Positions 1 to 8,965 are shown, counted from the first letter of the stretch. The stretch is DNA of 64,000 nucleotides from Candidatus Riflebacteria bacterium HGW-Riflebacteria-1 (GCA_002839445.1 PGYB01000005.1:372001-436000); one strand, 5' to 3'. Made by a program: numbers and translations. The notes: a model not told the origin generated them from the letters alone.

Positions 1-1
1 A

Positions 2-148
2 GTCATTGAGCAGGCAGCTGAACTTGAGGCTCTCACGAGCCAGTCTGAAAGCAAAATTCTTCTTAGCCTCAATGCTGCTCAGGAAGCTGGATCGAATGTA
101 ACCTGCCGTGATTTTAATGCCACTGCTCTGGAGTTACTGCATGTCTGA
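2..148 (+). CDS. C-terminal end of an unknown protein (partial at left edge)
   Basis: An open frame enters from the left edge and gives 48 residues before TGA at 146-148. The visible part is rich in Glu, Ala and Leu and looks helical, with no recognisable motif. Its stop lies inside the first codons of the next gene (ATG at 141), an 8-base overlap typical of translational coupling, so the two genes are probably co-transcribed. The function cannot be told from this fragment. Confidence 0.6.
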   Translation, partial: VIEQAAELEALTSQSESKILLSLNAAQEAGSNVTCRDFNATALELLHV

Positions 149-3041
149 GAACGTCAGAGCTTTGATCAGAGAAAAAGTCACCATTCCTGGCACCAGAATC
201 TTTCTGGCATGGTTGCTGCTCGTTGTCATACCCGTTGTTATGTCGTTTGCCGCCCTCAATTATTTTCTTAAGGAATACGCATACTTTTCCGAAGAAGGTA
301 AACTGGCTGAAGCCTATAACCAGCTTGAACTTTACAAGAATTCTCTGGTAGTGGAAAACTTTCTTACCAGCCGCCTGCCTTATCTTGAACGCTTACAGAC
401 AACCGCTTCTCAGCCCGCAAATCTTGCGGCGCTCAAAGAAAAAATAGACCTTGCTGTTGGTGGCAACACCCTTCTCTGCCTGTTTTTTGACCAGCAAAGT
501 CAGCGGGTAGTCGCCATGCCTGACCGCCAGATTGATTTGCCGGGTGGCACCTTGCCGCCGGCAGCTTTGTTTAAACGACAGCTGCGGTTTTTGTATCAGC
601 AGGGCCATACCAGATTGCCCACGATGACTCCGGCTGAAACTACAGCGCATGAAGCTGAGCAGCGGCGCATTGCACTTTCGAATCAGCAGCTGTTTAAAAC
701 ACTCTCTCCCGTTACACTGCAGACAAACAGGGTGGTAAAGAACTTTTCGGCCCAGTATGGCGGCGATCTCTACTTCATCTATTTTGCGTTTAAGAATCCT
801 TCTGCCAGCCCCGAAGGCTGTCTGGCGATTATCAGGGGGCAGGAGTTTTCGACAGAATTCATGTTAAAAACATTGCTGCCACAATTTCCGCTTTGCCGGG
901 TCGTTGCACGCGAACTTGATATCGTCAAAATCGATACTGACCCGGAATTACTGCATGGCGGGGCTAAACGCCGCAAAGACCGCATACTGATTACAGTCGC
1001 TGCAGATCAACGATTCATCAGACATGTGCTGCATGACGGCGGAATGATACTTAAGAATAACACTGATCGAAATGTGCCATTTCTTCAGTATCACCTGCCT
1101 TTGTCGAGCTTTCAACATCAGTTCGCCAGCGTCGAGAGAGGTCTTGTTGCATTAGCGGCACTGTTGTTGGGCATTTCCGGACTGTATTGCTTCCGGGCCT
1201 GTCTGTTTGGTGTCAGTTTCACCGGTAGTTTTAAAAAGAGAATAATGCTTACTACTCTGGTTGCGGCAATTTTTCCGTTTTCCTTTTTTGCTGCGAGCTT
1301 CTATCTTCATCTGCAATATGGTGAATTCCTGGGAAAAATTAACCTGATGCAACACGTCAATACCCGTCTGGCGTTTATGAATAATGAACTTGACCAGTAT
1401 TTTGCCAATCTCGAAAGCGCTCTCGTCTTATTGCTGCAGCAGATCGACAAAAATAATTATCAGAACGAAGAAGCAGTGCAAAAGATTTTTGCTGAAATTG
1501 GCGAGCAGATGCCGATATCAAAGATTTTTCTGCAGAGGCTTGATGGCCTGACTTCCAGAGAATTTGCGGGTCGCTTTTTCGGACAAAGAAAAGACACGAA
1601 TGCTGCCATTGAGAACTTTTTTCCCTTGCGAACCCTGCAGCTTCTTAAAGAAGAAGAGCCCGTTGAAAGAGCCAGGCAGGATATTCTGAAGGTTCCCGGA
1701 GATACCATAAAAATTTCGCTGGTTGGCAAGTCTCTTGTTTCGAATGGCGCATTTTATATTCTTGACCAGGCAAAGTTTCCGGTCTGGCTCGCCAATTTCA
1801 AGATAATCGACAAAGACGTCCGTGGCCGGCATTCTGTGCTTGGACTTGCTTTTACCAGACTGGAAGCCCCCTCGCTCCTTGCTGATTTTCTCAAGAAGAG
1901 CCGGTTTTCGGCATCTGGATTTCAGGAAGATTACGGAAATTACAGAATCAGGTATGCATTTTTCCCTGTCGAAAATACCGGTCCACGGCAGATATGGCAA
2001 GGGAGCGGCCATGTCGAGAATGCTGCCATGAAAGAAGCTGCCGGGCGTGCCAGGTCTGAGATCAGCGTTTTACGCAACAAATCAGGGGTTGAGGGGATTA
2101 TTGTCAGCAGGCTGAATAATGGAATACCTCATATAGCAGTAGCGTTGGCCCAACCACGCGGGCTTGTGCCGGTTTTGAACAGTTCATGGGTAATTGGTCT
2201 TGGCAGCTTGTTCTATCTCTTTGTTCTGCTGCTGCTTTCTGGGAAGCTGCTCGACCTGTTTTTTGTTTCGCCGGTGACCGAGTTGGCCAGAAGTGCTGAG
2301 AATATCGCCAGAGGTGGTGATTCCTGGTCGCTCAAACTTGCTACCGGCGACGAACTCGAACAGCTCAATGTAAATTTTGCCCGGATGGTAATCGGTTTGC
2401 AGCAGCGTAACATGCTCAAAGACTACGTTTCTGAGGATGCCTATTCGGATATCGAAAGTTCAGAGAGTCAAAGCCTGGCTCCGGGTGGCGAATATCGCGA
2501 ATCTACTATTCTTTTTGCCGCCATAAAAGACTTTCAGTCAGCTGCTGAAAGTCTTACTGCGCAGCAGACGGTCGAACTTCTCAATCGCTTTACAACCATC
2601 GGCGACCGAGTGGTAAAGGCAAACAGTGGCAGTATTGATAAAATTCTCAACCAGACGTTGATGCTGGTATTCAGAGAAAACCCGGAAGATCTCGACTCGC
2701 ATGCACTACGAGCGGCCAGAGCGGCCGTTCAGTTGGCTGAGTCTGCCAAGACGCAGGGGTTTGCCGGCATATGTGCAGGCATTGCTTCGGGAACGGTTAT
2801 TTCTGGCAGAATTGGCTCGTATCAGGGGAAACTTGATTTTACTGTCATTGGTAACCCGGTTAATCTGGCCGCCCGACTGAAAAATGAGGCGGTCGAGAGC
2901 ACGACGGGTATTATCATTTCGGGCTCAACCATGCGGCTTCTCAAAGGTGTCGGCCGGGTGAACTTTTTGCGGCGCTGCTCTTTAAAAGGCAAAGCCCGTG
3001 AATACAATATTTACGAGCTTATTGATCTGCGAGAGTCTTGA
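141..3041 (+). CDS. Four-TM HAMP protein with a degenerate class III nucleotidyl cyclase domain
   Basis: A 966-residue membrane protein. The layout is TM about 20-42, a large extracytoplasmic loop, TMs about 334-360 and 368-392, a second loop, TM about 682-710, HAMP about 711-760, then a class III adenylate/guanylate cyclase homology domain about 790-935. ATG 141 is preferred because a TCTGGAG ribosome site lies 8 bases upstream and the gene overlaps the preceding stop; a GTG at 108 is possible. Both metal-binding Asp positions are lost: FAAIKDF has Ala794 and KILNQ has Gln838. The purine-contact Lys, the Thr of LDFT, and the transition-state Asn908 and Arg912 remain. By family knowledge it cannot be active as a homodimer; it may be a regulatory or C2-like half that needs a partner. 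It has the same layout as the two cyclases at 34689-40324. Confidence 0.88.
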   Translation: MSENVRALIREKVTIPGTRIFLAWLLLVVIPVVMSFAALNYFLKEYAYFSEEGKLAEAYNQLELYKNSLVVENFLTSRLPYLERLQTTASQPANLAALKEKIDLAVGGNTLLCLFFDQQSQRVVAMPDRQIDLPGGTLPPAALFKRQLRFLYQQGHTRLPTMTPAETTAHEAEQRRIALSNQQLFKTLSPVTLQTNRVVKNFSAQYGGDLYFIYFAFKNPSASPEGCLAIIRGQEFSTEFMLKTLLPQFPLCRVVARELDIVKIDTDPELLHGGAKRRKDRILITVAADQRFIRHVLHDGGMILKNNTDRNVPFLQYHLPLSSFQHQFASVERGLVALAALLLGISGLYCFRACLFGVSFTGSFKKRIMLTTLVAAIFPFSFFAASFYLHLQYGEFLGKINLMQHVNTRLAFMNNELDQYFANLESALVLLLQQIDKNNYQNEEAVQKIFAEIGEQMPISKIFLQRLDGLTSREFAGRFFGQRKDTNAAIENFFPLRTLQLLKEEEPVERARQDILKVPGDTIKISLVGKSLVSNGAFYILDQAKFPVWLANFKIIDKDVRGRHSVLGLAFTRLEAPSLLADFLKKSRFSASGFQEDYGNYRIRYAFFPVENTGPRQIWQGSGHVENAAMKEAAGRARSEISVLRNKSGVEGIIVSRLNNGIPHIAVALAQPRGLVPVLNSSWVIGLGSLFYLFVLLLLSGKLLDLFFVSPVTELARSAENIARGGDSWSLKLATGDELEQLNVNFARMVIGLQQRNMLKDYVSEDAYSDIESSESQSLAPGGEYRESTILFAAIKDFQSAAESLTAQQTVELLNRFTTIGDRVVKANSGSIDKILNQTLMLVFRENPEDLDSHALRAARAAVQLAESAKTQGFAGICAGIASGTVISGRIGSYQGKLDFTVIGNPVNLAARLKNEAVESTTGIIISGSTMRLLKGVGRVNFLRRCSLKGKAREYNIYELIDLRES

Positions 3042-3057
3042 TAATAAAAGGCAGCAC

Positions 3058-3579
3058 CTAGCATTTTGTGCCCGAAACTTCGCAGGAACCATCACAGTTA
3101 TGGCCGATTTCGCCGGTCTGCAGGCCAAGATATTCGCTGAGGCGGCCGTCTTTTTTAAGCTGCTCGAATTCTGTATCAGAAGAGACAAGGCCAGCTTTGC
3201 GAAACAGTCTTTTGAGAATGGCATCCTGAATGGCCAGCTGCAGCGCGCGCACCGCCAGCAGTGAGCAGTGAATCTTGCTTTCCGGCAATCCATCGAGCGC
3301 TTCGACAATCTGTTCATCAGTGATTTTAAGCGCGTCTTCGATCTGCATGCCCTCAGCAATGACCGAGGTTATACTGGTTGTCGCTATGGCCGCCGGGCAT
3401 CCTTTTACACGGTAACGTATTTTTTCGACTTTCTGATTGTCGGCGCTTATGTGTATCGTCATTTCGACAGAGTCACCGCAGCCTGGGTCGCCGATCTGGC
3501 CGATTCCATGGTAATCGTCGAGGTGTCCGCAATTGTGCGGAGCATTAAAATGCTGCATTACCTTGTCGCTGTATTTCAT
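3058..3579 (-). CDS. NifU/IscU-type Fe-S cluster scaffold
   Basis: A 173-residue protein with a NifU N-terminal (IscU-like) domain over about residues 1-125. The three expected ligand cysteines are visible in GCGDS, GCPAA and HCSLLA, so it probably assembles [2Fe-2S]/[4Fe-4S] clusters for transfer to apo-proteins. After the domain comes an extension of about 45 residues ending in a Cys-rich tail (CDGSCEVSGTKC). It does not match the central Bfd-like or C-terminal Nfu domains of full NifU. ATG 3579 is preferred over an upstream TTG at 3585. No cysteine desulfurase gene is adjacent. It lies 17 bases after the BMC-like gene on the same strand and is probably co-transcribed with it. It converges with the cyclase gene, leaving only 16 bases between stops. 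Confidence 0.85.
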   Translation of the reverse strand: MKYSDKVMQHFNAPHNCGHLDDYHGIGQIGDPGCGDSVEMTIHISADNQKVEKIRYRVKGCPAAIATTSITSVIAEGMQIEDALKITDEQIVEALDGLPESKIHCSLLAVRALQLAIQDAILKRLFRKAGLVSSDTEFEQLKKDGRLSEYLGLQTGEIGHNCDGSCEVSGTKC

Positions 3580-3596
3580 AATCAATGTTCCATGGT

Positions 3597-3935
3597 TCAG
3601 GCAAAGTCAGAAAATACTGTATCGCTTAGCTGATTTTGCACAGCCTGCAGCGCTGCTTCCACCGCTGAAGTATCACCATAAACTGCAATAAGAGTCATGT
3701 GGGTCGGGCAGACACCGCGGACCTCGGCAACCTGTACTGCCGCTGCTTTTTCCGCTATATCAGAAGCGGCGAGAATGGCTGCGACCGTTCCCTGAACCAG
3801 ACCAACCGCATCGGGCGGGTTTTTGTATTCTTCAAAATGTCCGCTGGCAACGCGGCGATTTTCGAGTATCGCCCAGAAGCCTTTTGATGGCCGCTTAACC
3901 AGCCTGAGGCTGACGCCTGGAGTTTTGCTATTCAT
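3597..3935 (-). CDS. BMC-domain-like protein (bacterial microcompartment shell fold)
   Basis: 112 residues. From about residue 40 the order matches the BMC fold: PDAVGLVQG, an Ala-rich helix ASDIAEKAAAVQV, a strand with RGV, THMTLIAVYGD, then TSAVEAALQAV. The helix and the GD-x-x-AV-x-AA element are hallmarks of BMC shell proteins. An N-terminal extension of about 40 residues before the core is reminiscent of the permuted EutS/PduU type. No microcompartment enzymes or other shell genes are in the window, so a classical shell role is unsupported. It may be a stand-alone oligomer working with the Fe-S scaffold gene just downstream. An AGGGGTG ribosome site lies a few bases before the ATG. The assignment rests on pattern reading only. 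Confidence 0.6.
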   Translation of the reverse strand: MNSKTPGVSLRLVKRPSKGFWAILENRRVASGHFEEYKNPPDAVGLVQGTVAAILAASDIAEKAAAVQVAEVRGVCPTHMTLIAVYGDTSAVEAALQAVQNQLSDTVFSDFA

Positions 3936-4260
3936 GGTTTCACCCCTGCAGTATTTTTGGTAATTATATCACAGTCGAAATTTGCCTGCAGCTGGCTGTT
4001 AAACATTTGTCTATTCGGTATATTCGTCGTAGCATCATGTAAATTACAGCTCTGTTTTTTAACCTGGAACTTGGCGATATGCCTGGCAAGTGATATTTTG
4101 ATGCAGACCTGGTGATGAGAGAAAACAATGTTTAAAAAATGTCGGTTGTGTTTTGTTAGCAACAGATGTACTGGTTTTGGCCAATGTATCTGGCCCGATA
4201 ATGGAAATGGTTTGCATACTTTAATGGCTGAGAGTTTATGGTAATGATGGGGGCAAGAAA
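3936..4260. other. Divergent intergenic region, 325 bp
   Basis: This separates the minus-strand BMC-like/NifU pair from the plus-strand cupin gene. On the minus strand a perfect TATAAT is read from 3968 to 3963, about 28 bases before the BMC-like ATG; no good -35 hexamer is visible at 16-18 bases, so it is a tentative promoter. Upstream of the cupin gene only a GGGG ribosome site was seen. An open frame at 3932-4162 overlaps the BMC-like start and does not look coding. Nothing else was recognised. Confidence 0.5.
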
Positions 4261-4782
4261 ATGAACAAGCCGTTTAGCGAGTCCGGGTTGTCACAGCATG
4301 CAAGAGACTGGGTCAAAAGTCTTTATCTGCAGCGGCATCCTGAAGGTGGTTATTTTGCCGAGGTATACCGAGCCGGTGGCATGATACCAGGCGAAGTGTT
4401 GCCGCAGCATGGTGGTGCCCGCACATATCTGACTTCGATTTATTTTATGTTGCCTCCCGGCGACCTGTCGCGGTTTCACCGGTTAAAGTCAGATGAAATC
4501 TGGTATCATCACTGCGGCGGCAGCCTGAATATTCATCAGATCGACCTGCAAGGCAGTCATTCTGTTTTCAGGCTTGGGAAAAATCTGGCGGCCGGTGACA
4601 GCCTGCAGATCGTCATAAAAGCCGGTTGCTGGTTTGGTGCGGTTGTTGCTGGTAACGAAGAGGCGCTGGTTGGGTGCGCAGTTGCGCCAGGCTTTGATTT
4701 TGCTGATTTTGAGCTGGCCGATCGCGCACAATTGCTTGCAAAATACCCGCAGCACGAAAAGATCATTAACCGGCTGGCCTGA
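4261..4782 (+). CDS. Cupin_5 (DUF985) family protein
   Basis: A 173-residue cytoplasmic protein of the DUF985/cupin_5 family. The diagnostic motif HPEGGYFAEVYR is at about 26-37 and the cupin barrel motif SRFHRLKSDEIWYHHCGG at about 73-90. The latter holds His and Glu residues that usually bind metal or ligand in cupins. The length fits the family (about 140-180 residues). Members are thought to bind small metabolites or act as isomerases or sugar-binding proteins, but no reaction is established. It is a single gene, plus strand, tail-to-tail with dxs (52 bases apart). A GGGG ribosome site precedes the ATG. Confidence 0.85.
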   Translation: MNKPFSESGLSQHARDWVKSLYLQRHPEGGYFAEVYRAGGMIPGEVLPQHGGARTYLTSIYFMLPPGDLSRFHRLKSDEIWYHHCGGSLNIHQIDLQGSHSVFRLGKNLAAGDSLQIVIKAGCWFGAVVAGNEEALVGCAVAPGFDFADFELADRAQLLAKYPQHEKIINRLA

Positions 4783-4834
4783 ATATCTTCAGTAAAGTTA
4801 TCGGGGTAAGGCTGTCTGAGACGTTTTCACAATG

Positions 4835-6730
4835 TCAGCAGGCGACCTTGTTGATTACAGATGGTCGCAGCCATTCGGCTATACGCTCTTTAATGCCGGC
4901 CTTGTCAATTTTGAGGAGGTGGCGCAGCTCGGCCTGACTGCCGTGTTGAACAAAGTTGTCAGGTATGCCGATGCGCAGCATGCCGTGGGTGTGTCCCATT
5001 TCGATGGCATGCTCAGCCACCAGGCTGCCAAAGCCACCTGCGAGGGCGTTTTCTTCGATGGTAACCATCGGAATTCGCCGGCTGATAATTGCGGCAAGCA
5101 TATCGAGATCGAATGGCTTGATAAAGCGCGGGTTGATGACCAGGGCGCTGATTCCCTGCTCTTCGAGCTCGTTGGCGACTTCAAGCGCCGGGTGCAGCAT
5201 ATGGCCAAGTGCCCAGATCGCAACTTCTTTGCCTTCTTTAACTATTTCGGCGCGGCCGCTGATTAATTCGGGCCGGTCTTTAATGCTGTCTTCGCAGCCA
5301 ACACCTGCTCCGCGCGGGTATCTGATTACGACCGGTCCGCTTTGAACAGAGGCAAAGGCAAGCATCTGCTCCAGCTCAATTTCATCGCGCGGTGCCATAG
5401 CCTGAATATCTGGTATGCAGCGTAAAAATGATACATCGAAAACGCCATGATGGGTTGGTCCGTCTTCGCCGACCAGGCCGGCGCGATCGAGACACAACAC
5501 AACCGGGAGTTTCATCAATGCAACATCATGTATAAACTGATCGTAGGCGCGCTGCATAAAAGATGAGTAGATCGCGACAAACGGGCGCAGGCCGCCTTTA
5601 GCCATGCCGGCGGCCATGGTGACCGCGTGCTGTTCGGCTATGCCAACATCAAAAAATCTGGCCGGGTAATCAAGCGCAAAGCGGTTAAGGCCGGTGCCCT
5701 CCTTCATGGCGGCAGTAACTGCCACGATTTCTTCGTCTCTCGCGGCAAGCTTGCAGAGCACATCGCCAAACACGTCGGTGTAAGACGGCGGCGCTTTTCC
5801 ACTTGATTTTACTTTGCCGGTCGAAATCTCAAACGGGCCGGTGCCATGAAACTTGTTGCAGAACTCTTGAGCTGGCTTGTAACCACGCCCTTTTTCGGTA
5901 AGAACGTGTACCAGAACGGGGCCTTTGCGATCTCTGGCGCGAATAAGGGCGCGTTCTAGAGTTTCGAAATCGTAGCCGTCAACTGGCCCGAAATACTTGA
6001 AGCCAAATTCTTCAAACAGCATGCCTGGTGTGAGAAGGTATTTGAGACTGCCTTCGAGTCTGCTGATAACGTTATAAAGTCGAGAGCCAAAGCCTGGTAT
6101 CTGTTTAAGCACGTGTGCCAGGTAATCTTTTGGCGTTGTGTAAGCGGGCTCGAGACGCAGACGATGCAGATACATCGACATCGCGCCAACGTTTGGCGAA
6201 ATAGACATCTCGTTGTCGTTGAGAATTACCACGACATCGTTTTTTTCGTGGCCGGTATAGTTGAGGGCCTCGAATGCCATGCCGGCAGTCAGTGCGCCAT
6301 CGCCGATAACCGCGATAACCTTGCCGTCTTTGTGTCTCTGCTGGTTTGCTATCGCCAGCCCTTGCGCGGCAGAAATAGAGGTTGAGCTATGCCCGGTGTT
6401 AAAAACATCGTGCCGGCTTTCGCATATTTTGGGAAATCCGCTCAGACCCTCGAATGTGCGTAGAGTAGAGAAGCGATCTCGGCGCCCGGTGACAATTTTG
6501 TGGGTGTAAGATTGATGGCCGACATCCCAGATGATCTGATCTTTGGGTGATCTGAAAATGCGATGAACAGCCAGAGTGAGCTCAACAATGCCGAGGTTGC
6601 TGGCGAGATGCCCACCGTTGCGCGAAACCACGTTGATTATTATCTCGCGAATTTCACTGCTCAACTGCTGAAGTTCTTCGTATGAAAGGAACTCCAGGTC
6701 GGCGGGCTCTCTTATTCGATCAAGAATCAT
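4835..6730 (-). CDS. dxs: 1-deoxy-D-xylulose-5-phosphate synthase
   Basis: 631 residues, full length for Dxs. It condenses pyruvate and glyceraldehyde 3-phosphate to DXP using thiamine diphosphate, the entry step of the MEP isoprenoid pathway and a precursor source for thiamine and pyridoxal. The N-terminal region carries WDVGHQSYTHKIVTGRR and the ThDP motif GDGALTAGMAFEALNY; the transketolase pyrimidine-binding domain has the FDVGIAEQHAVT motif; the C-terminal domain starts near GHMLHPAL. It is transcribed alone from a good promoter at 6772-6799. The ribosome site is weak. No other MEP gene is in the window. Confidence 0.98.
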   Translation of the reverse strand: MILDRIREPADLEFLSYEELQQLSSEIREIIINVVSRNGGHLASNLGIVELTLAVHRIFRSPKDQIIWDVGHQSYTHKIVTGRRDRFSTLRTFEGLSGFPKICESRHDVFNTGHSSTSISAAQGLAIANQQRHKDGKVIAVIGDGALTAGMAFEALNYTGHEKNDVVVILNDNEMSISPNVGAMSMYLHRLRLEPAYTTPKDYLAHVLKQIPGFGSRLYNVISRLEGSLKYLLTPGMLFEEFGFKYFGPVDGYDFETLERALIRARDRKGPVLVHVLTEKGRGYKPAQEFCNKFHGTGPFEISTGKVKSSGKAPPSYTDVFGDVLCKLAARDEEIVAVTAAMKEGTGLNRFALDYPARFFDVGIAEQHAVTMAAGMAKGGLRPFVAIYSSFMQRAYDQFIHDVALMKLPVVLCLDRAGLVGEDGPTHHGVFDVSFLRCIPDIQAMAPRDEIELEQMLAFASVQSGPVVIRYPRGAGVGCEDSIKDRPELISGRAEIVKEGKEVAIWALGHMLHPALEVANELEEQGISALVINPRFIKPFDLDMLAAIISRRIPMVTIEENALAGGFGSLVAEHAIEMGHTHGMLRIGIPDNFVQHGSQAELRHLLKIDKAGIKERIAEWLRPSVINKVAC

Positions 6731-6771
6731 GCTGCTTCTGACGACTCAACTTGAAACAATATATTCCGACT

Positions 6772-6799
6772 ATTATATCATAAACAATACTATTTACAA
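6772..6799 (-). promoter_or_regulatory. Predicted sigma-70-type promoter of dxs
   Basis: Read on the minus strand, TTGTAA (6799-6794), a 16-base spacer, then a perfect TATAAT (6777-6772). The -10 lies about 40 bases before the dxs ATG at 6730. The spacer is AT-rich. It also separates dxs from the DUF1858 gene upstream, with no terminator visible between them. Confidence 0.6.
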
Positions 6800-6801
6800 A
6801 T

Positions 6802-6999
6802 TTATGATTTCGTCTGTTCGTGAAGTGCTGTCAGCAGCTTGTGAATGTCGATGTCGTGTACCTTGGCGGCGTCTTCAAGGCTCTCGCCAGAAGCAACAGC
6901 GCAGCCGATGCAATGCATGCCAAACTGTTGCAGCACTTTGGCCGCATCTGGTTTTTGCCGCAGAATTTCTGCTATGGTCATTTTGGGATCAATCGTCAT
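6802..6999 (-). CDS. DUF1858 domain protein with CxxC motif
   Basis: A 65-residue cytoplasmic protein matching the DUF1858 family: MTIAEILRQKPDAAKVLQQFG, then HCIGC and an Ala/Glu-rich helix. The Cys-x-x-Cys pair is characteristic; such domains are often linked with redox or hybrid-cluster proteins, but no reaction is known. ATG 6999 is chosen because a GGGAG site sits 8 bases upstream. It overlaps the end of the sugar-transferase gene by 11 bases and is the last gene of the long minus-strand operon that starts at the WalJ-like hydrolase. Confidence 0.8.
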   Translation of the reverse strand: MTIDPKMTIAEILRQKPDAAKVLQQFGMHCIGCAVASGESLEDAAKVHDIDIHKLLTALHEQTKS

Positions 7000-8458
7000 G
7001 GCCGTTACTCCCATTATATTCGTCTGCGGGCAGCTTTTTCATGCCGTCGAGTTCATGATGCTTGTCGTGCAGGGCCTTGTTCGATTCGAACAGCAGGACC
7101 CACACCGTCTGAAACACGATCTTGATGTCGAGCACCAGGCCGTAGTTGTCGAGATAATAGTAGTCATAAGTCACTTTGTCGGTCAGTCGCAGATAGTAGC
7201 GCGAGTTCACGGCAGCAAGACCGGTTACGCCCGGCTTGGCTGAGAGGCGCCTTCCCTGAAACTCATAATAGTCTTTAACAAAAAAAGGTCGTTCGGGGCG
7301 TGGCCCGACTACTGACATTTCGCCTGTCAGCACGAGAAAGAACTGCGGCAGTTCGTCTATGCCGAAACGGCGCAGGAATTTGCCCAGGGGTGAGATGCGC
7401 TCATCGTCGGCGGTCGATACTTTTGGCCCTGATTTCGCTTCTGAGCCGACACGCATCGATCTGAACTTGAGCACATCAAATTCTTTGCCATAGCGGCCAA
7501 CTCTTTTTTGTTTGTAAAAAATCGGGCCTGGTGAGTCTAATCTGACGAGCAGCGCGGTCAGGATCATTACTGGTGAGGCGACGGCGAGAGCAAACAATGA
7601 AAAAACCACATCGAAAGTTCGTTTGTAAGCCCGCTGCATTTTGCTGAGCGGGTGAGATGGAAGCGTGATGAGCGGAAAATCTTCGAGACTCTGCAGAGCT
7701 ACAGTACCTGATGTCTTGCGGTAATCCGCAGAGATTCTGACTTTAAACTCATGCGGCTCTTCTTTACGGTTGTAGAAAATTTTAGCCCAGAATTGATCGA
7801 GATTCAACGAGGGGTCAGTTACGAATACTTCATGGGCGTGTCTGAAAACCACTTCTGCGGCCAGATCTTCGATCTGGTCGGCCTTGAGAGTGTGCACTAT
7901 GCGAAAGCGCACGCCGCCGCGCCGGTGAAAATGCTTGATGATTCGCCTGGCCTCAGTTTCGTCGCCGATGATAATTGCGCGCCTGATAAGAGGGTGCGGT
8001 CTAAAAAGCGTCGAAACTACGGCACGCAAAAGCACCGCGGTTAAGGCGCACAATACGGTTGCCAGCAGAAATACCGGTCTGGGAAAATTATATGCGAGCA
8101 TTGCCAGATCGCGCGAAAAGAAGGTCAGCAGGTTAAAGCTGATAAATGTTGCCAGCAGGGCACTTGAGGTGTGCGAGAAAATGTCTGAGGCAGCGCTCAG
8201 GCTGCGGATATTGAAGATGCCCGCCAGCAGGCCAAAGAAGATATAGAACCCCAGCAGCAACCAGCGCACCTGCATGTAGGCATTAAGATAAATGTGGGCA
8301 TTTGCCAGGCCACCAAACCAGACTGTAAAAACTCCGATAAAAACGGCATTCATCAACAGGGCGTCAAAAAACACCAACGCCAGCGAAAGCAGTTTTTCTG
8401 CCCCCTGCGGTAGTCTGACACCGCGAATCAGAGCTCGTTTCTTTTCGGCTCGTTGCAT
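6989..8458 (-). CDS. Polyprenyl-phosphate sugar-1-phosphate transferase (WcaJ/WbaP type)
   Basis: 489 residues. The N-terminal half has several membrane segments (about 25-165) and a CoA-binding-like domain; the C-terminal bacterial sugar transferase domain starts at KRTFDVVFS (about 277). The catalytic signatures PIFYKQKRVGRYGKEF, KFRSM, DELPQF and GEMSVVGPRPE are all present. It transfers a sugar 1-phosphate from a nucleotide sugar to undecaprenyl phosphate, the first step of exopolysaccharide or O-antigen repeat assembly at the inner membrane. No glycosyltransferase or polysaccharide export gene is adjacent, so its product is unknown. It lies 9 bases after the ferritin-like gene in the same operon. 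Confidence 0.92.
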   Translation of the reverse strand: MQRAEKKRALIRGVRLPQGAEKLLSLALVFFDALLMNAVFIGVFTVWFGGLANAHIYLNAYMQVRWLLLGFYIFFGLLAGIFNIRSLSAASDIFSHTSSALLATFISFNLLTFFSRDLAMLAYNFPRPVFLLATVLCALTAVLLRAVVSTLFRPHPLIRRAIIIGDETEARRIIKHFHRRGGVRFRIVHTLKADQIEDLAAEVVFRHAHEVFVTDPSLNLDQFWAKIFYNRKEEPHEFKVRISADYRKTSGTVALQSLEDFPLITLPSHPLSKMQRAYKRTFDVVFSLFALAVASPVMILTALLVRLDSPGPIFYKQKRVGRYGKEFDVLKFRSMRVGSEAKSGPKVSTADDERISPLGKFLRRFGIDELPQFFLVLTGEMSVVGPRPERPFFVKDYYEFQGRRLSAKPGVTGLAAVNSRYYLRLTDKVTYDYYYLDNYGLVLDIKIVFQTVWVLLFESNKALHDKHHELDGMKKLPADEYNGSNGHDD

Positions 8459-8467
8459 TTTTCTAAA

Positions 8468-8965
8468 CTACTTCAAGGTCCTCAGCAATGTGTAAAGTTT
8501 GGCGATATGTATGCGTTCCTGTCTGATCAACTCTTCGATCAATGCCCGGTTTTCGTCATCAGGGCCAAGAATGCCAAGAATATCGCCAAAGAACAGAATT
8601 GTATCTTTTTCAAAGCCGATGGCATGATAAATCGCCTGTTCATCATCTCTTATCTCGGCCGCCAGTTCAGTGTGCGAGCAGAGGTTCGGAAAAACCCGCC
8701 CGTCTGTCATTGCCTGAACATAGGCAGCCATTTCCGGGGTGTTATATTCATCAGCGATTTGAAACTGCTCCTGATTCTTTTCTGCCAGGCGGGCTCGAAC
8801 TTTAACAAAATTTTCGAGGTGGCTCTGTTCTTCGCGCACCAGCAAGTTAAAAACCTGCTTGACTCTTGAGTTCTCTGATCTTTCAGCCATGGCGGCAAAG
8901 TATTCTTTGCCATTTTTTTCTATCTTAATCGCCAGTTCCATCAATTCATCTGCATTAAAGTTCAT
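8468..8965 (-). CDS. Rubrerythrin/ferritin-like diiron protein
   Basis: 165 residues with a four-helix ferritin-like fold. The diiron ligand pattern is visible: Glu in EKNGKEYF, E-E-x-x-H in REEQSHLENF, Glu residues in the third helix, and E-x-x-H in RQERIHIAKL. There is no C-terminal rubredoxin domain. Such proteins usually reduce peroxide or handle iron under oxidative stress. ATG 8965 is preferred over a start 24 bases upstream because AGGAG lies 10 bases before it. It sits between cheB and the sugar transferase in the operon. Confidence 0.82.
   Translation of the reverse strand: MNFNADELMELAIKIEKNGKEYFAAMAERSENSRVKQVFNLLVREEQSHLENFVKVRARLAEKNQEQFQIADEYNTPEMAAYVQAMTDGRVFPNLCSHTELAAEIRDDEQAIYHAIGFEKDTILFFGDILGILGPDDENRALIEELIRQERIHIAKLYTLLRTLK

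Noticed and set aside
1518..2012. 164-codon minus-strand open frame inside the first cyclase gene
   Set aside because: Fully overlapped by a well-supported gene, Ser/Arg/Lys-rich shadow composition, no ribosome site or motif.
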